A DNA stretch of 10,030 nt, taken from the NCBI GenBank assembly GCA_050618055.1, contig JBNLVK010000221.1:1-10030 (forward strand), written 5' to 3'. This document shows positions 1 through 5,903 of this stretch, in pieces (position 1 is the stretch's first letter; the number at the start of each line of letters is the position of its first letter). The stretch is from CALDCK01 sp050618055. Lineage in GTDB: Bacteria > Myxococcota_A > UBA9160 > SMWR01. The translations under genes were made by a program, and so were the position numbers. The notes under the pieces were generated by a model that saw nothing but the letters and a program-made list of their open reading frames with translations, was not told where the DNA came from and ran no database searches.

Positions 1-1
1 G

Positions 2-103
2 GAGGTGGTGATCGAGGAGGAGGACGGCCTCGACATCGGCCTGGGCGTGGTCGACGAGCCCGACGAAGTCGACGACGACGACGACGACTCGGACGAGTCC
101 TAG
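2..103 (+). CDS. C-terminal end of an unknown protein with an acidic tail (5' truncated)
   Basis: This is the last 33 codons of a gene that begins before the window; it ends at a TAG at 101-103. The visible residues are dominated by Asp and Glu and include a run of six Asp encoded by six identical GAC codons. No catalytic or membrane motif is visible. Disordered acidic tails of this kind occur on many bacterial proteins, including zinc-ribbon proteins of the FYDLN type, nucleoid proteins and chaperones, so the family cannot be named. It converges on the minus-strand operon, with only 18 bp between the two stop codons and no obvious terminator. The frame is supported by coherent acidic composition and the absence of internal stops over a short stretch only. 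Confidence 0.6.
   Translation, partial: EVVIEEEDGLDIGLGVVDEPDEVDDDDDDSDES
71..88 (+). repeat. (GAC)6 trinucleotide repeat
   Basis: Six perfect tandem GAC codons encode a hexa-Asp run in the acidic tail. All six use the same codon, so the DNA itself is a short microsatellite that could change length in frame without disrupting the gene. Confidence 0.8.
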
Positions 104-121
104 TCCGGACGCGCGGCGGAG

Positions 122-562
122 CTACGCCGGCGGCAGGAACGCGCGGCGCAGGAAGGTCTGGAGCTTGCCGCCGAGCTTCACCCGCAGCGCCTTCTCCGCC
201 TGGATCGCCTCGAGCGAGGCCTGCTCCTGGGAGGCCTGCGCCCCCAGCTCGCGCACGGCGCGGCTCCGGCCCTGCACCCGTGCGAACTCGTCTACCGCCT
301 CGCCGAGCAGCGCCGTGTCGCGCGACCTCGTGCGCCGCGACGCCACCGCCTCGTAGCGCTCGTTCAACGCATCCACCTGCCCCTGGTAGGCCGCCAGCAG
401 CTGGTCGAGCTGCTCGTCGCTGTAGCCCTTGTAGGGGCGCGGCACCTTCGCCTCGGCCTCGAGGTTGCGCTGGTAGTTCCAGGCGCCGTAGCCGCCGATC
501 AGCACCAGCAGGAACAGCAGCGCCATCACCTGACCGCCCGCGCCCGACTTGCCTCTCGCCAT
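122..562 (-). CDS. Small membrane-anchored helical protein of unknown function
   Basis: The 146-residue protein has a short basic N-terminus, one strongly hydrophobic helix at about residues 12-29, and a Pro-rich break (PRPYKGYS, 41-48). A long, highly charged Glu/Gln/Arg/Ala-rich helical segment follows at about 49-140 and looks like a coiled coil. There is no lipobox and no clear signal-peptidase site, so a single-pass anchor is most likely; which side of the membrane the helix faces is uncertain. The ATG shares one base with the kinase stop codon (TGATG), so translation is probably coupled, and it also has its own strong ribosome-binding site. It is the last cistron of the transglycosylase operon. 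I do not recognise the family. The context suggests an envelope role, but this is inference only. Confidence 0.85.
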   Translation of the reverse strand: MARGKSGAGGQVMALLFLLVLIGGYGAWNYQRNLEAEAKVPRPYKGYSDEQLDQLLAAYQGQVDALNERYEAVASRRTRSRDTALLGEAVDEFARVQGRSRAVRELGAQASQEQASLEAIQAEKALRVKLGGKLQTFLRRAFLPPA

Positions 563-1482
563 CAGACACCTCCCGCGAGCGATGCCTCGACCGCCGCCGC
601 GTCGGGCAGCGCGCCCTGGGCCCCGGCTCCCCGGCAGCCGAGGGCGGCCGCCGTGTTGGCGACACGCAGCACCTGCTCCGGGTCGAGCCCCCGCAGCAGC
701 CCCCAGGCGAAGGCGCCGCGGAACACGTCGCCCGCGCCGGTGGTGTCGACCGCCGCCACGCGCGGGGCCGGCGTGCGCACCAGCCGCTCGCCGATGCGCG
801 CCACGCTGCCCGCCGCGCCGCAGGTCACGACGACCATGCGGACCGCCGGGTCTGCCGCGCGGGCCAGCGCCGCGAGCCGTGCTTCCAGTGAGACATCACT
901 GGAGAACTCATCGGCAAAGCCCTCGGACACGATAGGGAAATCGACCCTGCGCAAGAGCTCGAGGGCTTCCGGCGAGGGACGGTCCGCGTCGAGAAGGACC
1001 GGAACTCCGGCGCTTCGCGCCGCCTCTGCCGCCTGCTGGGACGCCGCCGGGTGCTCCAGGTCCACCAGCACGGCGCGGGCGGACGGCCAGGCGGGCGCCG
1101 CGCCGGCGGCCGGCAGGCGCAGGGCCGGATCGCGCTGCTCGAGGACGGTGCGCTCGCCGCTGGTGCTCTCGACCAGCACCCAGGCCTGGCGCGTGCGCGC
1201 GCCGCGGATCGTCTCCACCCGGGACAGGTCGACGCCGGCCCGGCGCAGCGGAGCCAGCGCCGCGTCCGCCGCGTCGTCGTCGCCCACCGCACCGGCCAGC
1301 GCGCAGCGCAGACCCAGCCGCGTCGCCGCCAGCAGCGCCGTCGCCACCTGACCGCCCGGCAGCGTCCGCTCCGACGCGAGCCGCGCCTTCCGTCCGATCG
1401 GCGGGAAGCGCTCGACGCCGCCCACCCGGTCGAGCGAGATCTGACCGACGCCCAGCAGGTCGAAGGGAGCGTCGCCGCTCAG
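562..1482 (-). CDS. PfkB/ribokinase-family sugar kinase, probable CTG start
   Basis: An ATP-dependent kinase of the PfkB family, about 306 residues, the usual length. From residue 7 the N-terminus reads FDLLGVGQISLD, the first strand with its substrate-side Asp (D18). The glycine-rich sugar-binding motif is GGQVATA (43-49), where T replaces the usual Asn; this GGxxATA form is seen in the YihV/ketohexokinase-like subgroup. The second signature is DTTGAGD (246-252), with D252 the expected catalytic base. The segment LLDADRPSPE also resembles YihV-type kinases. The substrate cannot be named; a ketose or phosphosugar is a reasonable guess. No ATG, GTG or TTG lies in frame for at least 70 codons upstream. 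The only start that keeps the first strand is the CTG at 1482-1480, which overlaps the transglycosylase stop as CTGA. The next GTG (1425-1423) would delete D18. Confidence 0.88.
   Translation of the reverse strand: MSGDAPFDLLGVGQISLDRVGGVERFPPIGRKARLASERTLPGGQVATALLAATRLGLRCALAGAVGDDDAADAALAPLRRAGVDLSRVETIRGARTRQAWVLVESTSGERTVLEQRDPALRLPAAGAAPAWPSARAVLVDLEHPAASQQAAEAARSAGVPVLLDADRPSPEALELLRRVDFPIVSEGFADEFSSDVSLEARLAALARAADPAVRMVVVTCGAAGSVARIGERLVRTPAPRVAAVDTTGAGDVFRGAFAWGLLRGLDPEQVLRVANTAAALGCRGAGAQGALPDAAAVEASLAGGV
569..573 (-). promoter_or_regulatory. Ribosome-binding site of the small membrane protein
   Basis: GGAGG, within GGGAGGTG, lies 6 bases before the ATG at 562 and inside the 3' end of the sugar-kinase gene. 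It supports this ATG and independent initiation in addition to coupling through the TGATG overlap. Confidence 0.75.
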
Positions 1483-3524
1483 TAGAGAACCCGGTACGCG
1501 TGCAGGCTGCGCATCACGCGCTTCACGTAGGCGCGGGTCTGGTCGTAGGGGATCTCCTCGACGAACTCGTCGTCCTCGCCGGTGTTCTTCGCCACCCAGC
1601 GCGAGACGGCGTGGGGTCCGGCGTTGTAGCTGCCGATGGCCGCCGACTTGCGGCCGTCGAACTCGCGCAGCAGACCCTCCAGGTAGGCCGAGCCCAGGCG
1701 GATGTTCACCGCCGGCAGGAACAGGTCGTCGGCGTGGAAGCTGGCGAGCCGCTGCTGCTGGGCCACCCGCTCGGCGGTGGTCGGCATGAGCTGGAGGAGC
1801 CCGCGCGCGCCGGACACCGAGATCACCTCGGGCCGGTAGCCGCTCTCCTCGCGCATGATCGAGTACAGCAGCGCCGTGTCGAGCCGCACGCCGGCGTCGC
1901 GCACCTCCGCCAGCTCGCTCTCGAAGGGCGCCGGCCAGGCGTGCCACCACAGCTCGAGCTGCTCCGGCACCGGTCCGCGCGACAGACCCTCGCCGTAGCC
2001 GTCGACCACCAGGCGCTGCGCGCGGTTGAAGTCGCCGAGGTCGGCGTGGAGCTGGGCCAGCGAGAGGCGATCGGCCAGTCCGCGCGCCCGACGGTCGAGG
2101 CCCGCGATCTCGACCCGCGCCGGCTCGACCAGACCCGCCTCGACCAGGATGCGCACGCGCGCCAGGTCCTTCGGCGCGAGCGCCGTCGTGCCCGCCGCGA
2201 CCGCGCGCGGCACGCGTCCCGCGTCGAAGCCGATCGGGGCCCGGGCGGCGGCGCGCCAGCCGTAGTAGGTGAGCGGGTGGCTCGCGGCCAGCTCGGCGTA
2301 GCCCGCGGCGGCACCGGCCTCGCCCCGGGCCTCCCGCGCCCGCAGGCTCCAGTAGCGCGGACGCAGCGCCGCGATCGGATCGCGCTCGGCCCGCGCCAGC
2401 CGGTCGAACTGGGTGATCGCCTCGCCGTAGCGCCCGCTGCGGTAGGCCTCCCAGCCGATCCTCCAGCGCGACGTCGCCGCCGCACCCGAGCCCGGCGCCC
2501 GGTCGATCACCCGGCGGTAGAGCCCGTGGGCCCGCTCCCAGGCGCCCTCCCCGTCCCACAGCAGCGCCGCGATCAGCAGCGCGCGGATTCCCTGGGACGT
2601 GCGCGAGCCGCTGCCCAGCTCCTCCAGGTCGCGCGCGCCCCGCGCCACCTGGCCGGACCGCGCGTAGGCGCGGGCCTGCTGGATGCGGCGCTCCTCGGTG
2701 GGGCGCAGCGAGCCGTAGGCCTGGGCCGCCTCCGGGTAGCGTCGCAGGCGGAACAGGGTGGCGGCGCGACCGGCCTCGGCCTTGCGCCGCGACGCCGCCG
2801 GCAGCCCCAGCACGATGGCCTGGTCGTAGGCCGCCAGCGCCCCTTCGTTGCGGTTGCGGCGGTAGAGGATGCCGGCGCGCTCGAGCGTGTGGTCCGCGTC
2901 GCGGTAGCGGCGTCCCAGCTCGCGCTCGAGCTCGGCCAGCACCCGGTCGGCGGCCTGGCCCAGACCCTGCTCCGGGTAGTTCACCCAGACGTGGCGGTAG
3001 ATCTCGGCCGCGCGGGAGAGATCGCCCTGGCGCTGGTACGACTCGGCGATGCGCGTGTGCAGCGACGCCAGCCGCGCGCGGTCGCGGGTCAGGCGGGTCG
3101 CCTGCTCCCAGGCGATGCGGGCCGCGCTCTCGCGCCCGAGACGGCGCCGCGCCTCGCCCAGCAGCTCCAGCAGCTCGACGCGCGCCGTCGATCCCACGTG
3201 GGTGCGCTCGTCGAGCAGGGCGTCCGCGTCCTCGAAGCGCTCGGCCTCGACCAGCGCCCGCATGCGCAGCCAGTCGGCGTAGTCGGCGACGATCGGGTGC
3301 TGGACCGCCACGCGGGCGGCCAGCGTCTCGGCCAGCGGAAGGTCGCCGGCCTCGAGCGCGGTGCGCGCCAGGCGCAGGCCCTCGCCCGCTCCGAGCCGCA
3401 TCTCGGCGACGGGCGGCGCCACGGCGGCGCGCTCCGGATCGGCCGCTGCGACGATCCCCGCCCACACCAGCGCGGCCAGGACGAGTCCCCGCCCGCGCGC
3501 CCCTCCACTGCGCACGCCCCGCAT
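1479..3524 (-). CDS. slt: Soluble lytic murein transglycosylase, Slt70-like (GH23)
   Basis: A periplasmic peptidoglycan lytic transglycosylase of 681 residues, close to the length of Slt70. A signal peptide occupies residues 1-28 (basic n-region, hydrophobic 14-25, likely cleavage AAA|D). Residues of about 30-545 are Ala/Arg-rich helical repeats typical of the ring-shaped superhelix of this family, with TPR-like segments such as GDLSRAAEIYRHVW. The catalytic domain starts near 552: MREESGYRP supplies the catalytic Glu E560 followed by Ser, then GARGLLQLMP, SYNAGP and the closing EEIPYDQTRAYVKRV. Family members cleave the MurNAc-GlcNAc bond and leave 1,6-anhydroMurNAc ends. The ATG at 3524 was chosen because it gives a proper signal peptide; longer forms add Arg-rich sequence that would spoil it. 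No Shine-Dalgarno is visible. It is the first gene of a three-gene operon, divergent from the GHL10 lipoprotein. Confidence 0.93.
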   Translation of the reverse strand: MRGVRSGGARGRGLVLAALVWAGIVAAADPERAAVAPPVAEMRLGAGEGLRLARTALEAGDLPLAETLAARVAVQHPIVADYADWLRMRALVEAERFEDADALLDERTHVGSTARVELLELLGEARRRLGRESAARIAWEQATRLTRDRARLASLHTRIAESYQRQGDLSRAAEIYRHVWVNYPEQGLGQAADRVLAELERELGRRYRDADHTLERAGILYRRNRNEGALAAYDQAIVLGLPAASRRKAEAGRAATLFRLRRYPEAAQAYGSLRPTEERRIQQARAYARSGQVARGARDLEELGSGSRTSQGIRALLIAALLWDGEGAWERAHGLYRRVIDRAPGSGAAATSRWRIGWEAYRSGRYGEAITQFDRLARAERDPIAALRPRYWSLRAREARGEAGAAAGYAELAASHPLTYYGWRAAARAPIGFDAGRVPRAVAAGTTALAPKDLARVRILVEAGLVEPARVEIAGLDRRARGLADRLSLAQLHADLGDFNRAQRLVVDGYGEGLSRGPVPEQLELWWHAWPAPFESELAEVRDAGVRLDTALLYSIMREESGYRPEVISVSGARGLLQLMPTTAERVAQQQRLASFHADDLFLPAVNIRLGSAYLEGLLREFDGRKSAAIGSYNAGPHAVSRWVAKNTGEDDEFVEEIPYDQTRAYVKRVMRSLHAYRVLY

Positions 3525-3531
3525 CGCGACG

Positions 3532-3559
3532 AGTGTGCGGGAGCCCCACGGCCTGTCAA
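3532..3559 (-). promoter_or_regulatory. Candidate promoter for the transglycosylase operon
   Basis: On the minus strand a perfect TTGACA (3559-3554) is followed by 16 bases and CACACT (3537-3532), which matches only 3 of 6 positions of a -10 box, including the second A and last T. Transcription would start at about 3525-3524, at the ATG itself. A leaderless message would explain the missing Shine-Dalgarno. The -35 is convincing; the -10 is weak. Confidence 0.35.
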
Positions 3560-3582
3560 ACCCGTTCCGCCTCGGGTAGCTT
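3553..3582 (+). promoter_or_regulatory. Candidate promoter for the GHL10-queA-tgt operon
   Basis: CTGTCA (3553-3558, 4 of 6 matches to TTGACA) is followed by 18 bases and TAGCTT (3577-3582, which keeps T1, A2 and T6 of the -10 consensus). The start of transcription would fall at about 3589-3590, on the proposed TTG start. The CTGTCAA bases are also the -35 of the opposite promoter read on the other strand. Confidence 0.35.
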
Positions 3583-3589
3583 GGCCGCC

Positions 3590-4849
3590 TTGAACGCCTG
3601 CACCCCGTGGCTCGGCACCGCCGCGCTCCTGGCCGCCCTGCTCGGCTGCTCCGCATCCGAGCCGGCCCCGGAGCCCGCCGAGCCTCCGCCGACCGACCCG
3701 TCCCAGGAAGCGCCCGAGCCGCCGCGGCCGCGCCGCGGCCTGTGGGTGCTGGCCGAGGGCTCGCAGCGCGTGCTCGACGACGCCCGCCGCGTCGAGCCGC
3801 TGCTGGAGAACGCCGAGCAGCTGGGCGCCACCGACCTGTTCGTGCAGGTCTACCGCGGCGGACGCGCCTGGTACGACGCCGACCTGGCCGACGCCACGCC
3901 CTACCGGGAGTCGCTGGCGCGCGGCGGCGCCGACGCCCTGGCCCTGCTGCTCCAGCAGGCCTCCGAGCGCGGCCTCCGCGTCCACGCCTGGGTGAACGTG
4001 CTGTCGCTCTCGAAGAACGCCGACGCGCCCATCCTGGCCGACCTGGGCCGGGAGGTCGTGCACACCGACCGCCAGGGTCGTTCGCTGCTCGACTACCCGG
4101 GCCACGAGATCCCCCAGCCCGACCGGCGCTGGTACCGCATGGGCACGCCGGGCGTCTACCTCGATCCGGCCGCGCCCGGCGTGGCGGAGCGCCTGGCCGC
4201 CACCTTCGCCGAGCTGCTGGCCCGCTACCCCCAGATCGAGGGCCTGCACCTCGACTACATCCGCTACCCGGACGTGCTGCCCTACGCGCCGGGCAGCCGC
4301 TTCGGCGTGGGCCACGACTTCGGCTACGGCGGTCCGACCCGCGCCCGCTTCCGCGAGGAGACCGGCCAGGAGGCGCCCTTCGGCGAGCGCATCGGACCCG
4401 CCAACGCCTGGGACGACTGGCGGCGCCAGAAGGTCACCGACCTGGTGGCGGGCATCGCCGCCGCGGCGCGCCAGACGCGTCCCGGCGTGGTGATGTCGGC
4501 GGCGGTCTGGACCTACGCGGATCGCGGCTACCTGGTGCTCGGCCAGGACTGGCGCGGCTGGCTCGAGGACGGCCTGCTCGACCTGGCCCTGCCCATGTCC
4601 TACACGCGCGACGATCGGCTGCTCCGCTACATGGCCCAGGGCTTCGCGGGTCTGCCCTACGGCGATCGCATCTGGGTGGGGCTCGGCAGCTGGCTCTTCG
4701 CCGAGGCGCCGGAGCGCGCCGTCGCGCAGATCGGCATCGTGCGCGAGGCGGGCGTGGCCGGCCTTGCGCTCTTCTCCTACGACTCGATCGTCGCCACGCC
4801 GTCTCTCTGGTCGGTGCTGGCCGGCGGGGAGCCCGGCGATGGGAGCTGA
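3590..4849 (+). CDS. GHL10-family glycosyl hydrolase lipoprotein (DigH/YddW-like)
   Basis: A lipid-anchored glycoside hydrolase-like protein of about 419 residues. The leader ends in a lipobox (LLGC, Cys20), followed by Ser (compatible with outer-membrane sorting) and a Pro/Glu-rich linker to about residue 50. The catalytic barrel then shows RGLWVL, FVQVYRGGRAWY, HAWVN, VYLDP, LHLDYIRYP (D222) and QDWRGWLEDGLLDLALPMSYTRD, the order found in GHL10 (PF02638) proteins. In E. coli the family member DigH (YddW) is an outer-membrane lipoprotein that cleaves denuded peptidoglycan glycans at the division site. The same role is plausible here but inferred. The start is uncertain: TTG 3590 fits the candidate promoter but gives a signal peptide without Lys or Arg. 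TTG 3581 or GTG 3533 (adding an Arg) are alternatives. None has a clear Shine-Dalgarno. The 3' end overlaps queA by 11 bases. Confidence 0.87.
   Translation: MNACTPWLGTAALLAALLGCSASEPAPEPAEPPPTDPSQEAPEPPRPRRGLWVLAEGSQRVLDDARRVEPLLENAEQLGATDLFVQVYRGGRAWYDADLADATPYRESLARGGADALALLLQQASERGLRVHAWVNVLSLSKNADAPILADLGREVVHTDRQGRSLLDYPGHEIPQPDRRWYRMGTPGVYLDPAAPGVAERLAATFAELLARYPQIEGLHLDYIRYPDVLPYAPGSRFGVGHDFGYGGPTRARFREETGQEAPFGERIGPANAWDDWRRQKVTDLVAGIAAAARQTRPGVVMSAAVWTYADRGYLVLGQDWRGWLEDGLLDLALPMSYTRDDRLLRYMAQGFAGLPYGDRIWVGLGSWLFAEAPERAVAQIGIVREAGVAGLALFSYDSIVATPSLWSVLAGGEPGDGS
4826..4831 (+). promoter_or_regulatory. Ribosome-binding site of queA
   Basis: GGGGAG ends 7 bases before the ATG at 4839 and lies inside the end of the GHL10 gene. 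It supports 4839 as the queA start over in-frame codons further upstream. Confidence 0.6.
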
Positions 4850-5903
4850 CGCCACGCCCGGAGCGATCGATCCGATCGACCTGGCCGACTACGACTACGA
4901 CCTGCCCGAGGCCTGCATCGCCCAGGAGCCGCCGGCCGAGCGGGACGGCGCGCGTCTGCTGCACCTCGACCGCTCGAGCGGCGACCTGCACGACGGCCGC
5001 GTTCGCGACCTGCCCGAGCGGCTGGTGCCCGGCGACCTGCTGGTGGTGAACACGACGCGGGTGGTGCCGGCCCGGCTGCGCGGCCGCAAGGAGACCGGCG
5101 GTGCCGCCGAGGCGCTGCTGCTCGGCAAGGCCGACGGAACGCGCCGCTACCGGGCGCTGCTGCGCGCGCGCGGTCGGCTGCGGGTGGGCCAGAAGCTCCA
5201 CTTCGAGCGCGGCGACGCCCACGCGACCGCCGAGATCCAGGCGCTGGGCGACGACGGCGCGGTCGTGCTGGCCTTCGCCGACGCCACCTCGCCCTACGCG
5301 CTGGGCGAGACGCCGCTGCCGCCCTACATCCGCCGCGACGCACCGCGCGACGCCGACGTCTCCCGCTACCAGACCGCCTTCGCCCACCAGCCCGGCTCGG
5401 TGGCGGCGCCGACCGCGGGGCTCCACCTGTCGCACCGGCTGCTCGAGACCCTCGAGGCCCGCGGCATCGAGCGCGCCGAGCTCGTGCTGCACGTGGGCGT
5501 CGGCACCTTCCGGCCGCCCCGCCCCGAGGACCTGGCCGCGGGACGGCTCCACGCCGAGCCCTTCGTCCTGGGCGAGGAGACCGCCGACGCCATCCGCCGC
5601 ACGCGGGCCCGCGGCGGTCGCGTGGTGGCGGTGGGCACCACCACGACGCGCGTGCTCGAGGCCCGCGCCCGCGACGACGGCACGGTCGCCGCCGGCAGCG
5701 GCGAGACCGACCTCTTCCTGCGCCCCGGCGTGCGCTTCCGCGTGGTCGACGCGCTGCTCACCAACTTCCACCTGCCCCGCTCCTCGCTGCTCGTGCTGGT
5801 GGCCGCCTTCGCGGGGCGCGAGCGCGTCCTCGCGGCCTACCGCCACGCCGTCGCCGGCGGCTACCGCTTCTACTCCTACGGCGACGCCATGCTGGTGACC
5901 TGA
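4839..5903 (+). CDS. queA: S-adenosylmethionine:tRNA ribosyltransferase-isomerase QueA
   Basis: QueA transfers the ribosyl part of S-adenosylmethionine to preQ1 already in the anticodon of Asn, Asp, His and Tyr tRNAs, making epoxyqueuosine. The 354-residue length matches the family (E. coli about 356). Conserved blocks appear in order: YDYDLPEACIAQEP (18-31), NTTRVVPARL (71-80), AAPTAGLH (189-196), LHVGVGTF (217-224), GTTTTRVLEA (266-275) and SGETDLFLRPG to DALLTNFHLP (287-313). The ATG at 4839 starts just before the conserved first block. The gene overlaps the GHL10 gene by 11 bases and its TGA shares one base with the tgt ATG (TGATG), so the two queuosine enzymes are almost certainly translationally coupled. 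Everything looks intact. Confidence 0.97.
   Translation: MGADATPGAIDPIDLADYDYDLPEACIAQEPPAERDGARLLHLDRSSGDLHDGRVRDLPERLVPGDLLVVNTTRVVPARLRGRKETGGAAEALLLGKADGTRRYRALLRARGRLRVGQKLHFERGDAHATAEIQALGDDGAVVLAFADATSPYALGETPLPPYIRRDAPRDADVSRYQTAFAHQPGSVAAPTAGLHLSHRLLETLEARGIERAELVLHVGVGTFRPPRPEDLAAGRLHAEPFVLGEETADAIRRTRARGGRVVAVGTTTTRVLEARARDDGTVAAGSGETDLFLRPGVRFRVVDALLTNFHLPRSSLLVLVAAFAGRERVLAAYRHAVAGGYRFYSYGDAMLVT

Noticed and set aside
104..121. A terminator between the convergent genes at the window start
   Set aside because: The 18-bp gap contains no stem long enough and no T-tract.
1470..1500. A -1 frameshift joining the transglycosylase and the sugar kinase
   Set aside because: No slippery heptamer or obvious stimulatory structure is visible. 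Both proteins are complete and of normal length, and one is exported while the kinase has no reason to be.
562..3549. A 995-codon minus-strand open frame that ends in the PfkB kinase, suggesting a large fusion protein
   Set aside because: Upstream of about 1482 the translation is low-complexity Arg/Gly/Ala/Pro sequence in a shifted frame of the intact transglycosylase. Only the last 306 codons have protein-like motifs.
1500..3593. A 697-codon plus-strand frame opposite the transglycosylase
   Set aside because: Shadow frame: no domains, no plausible start signal, and the opposite strand encodes a clearly recognisable enzyme.
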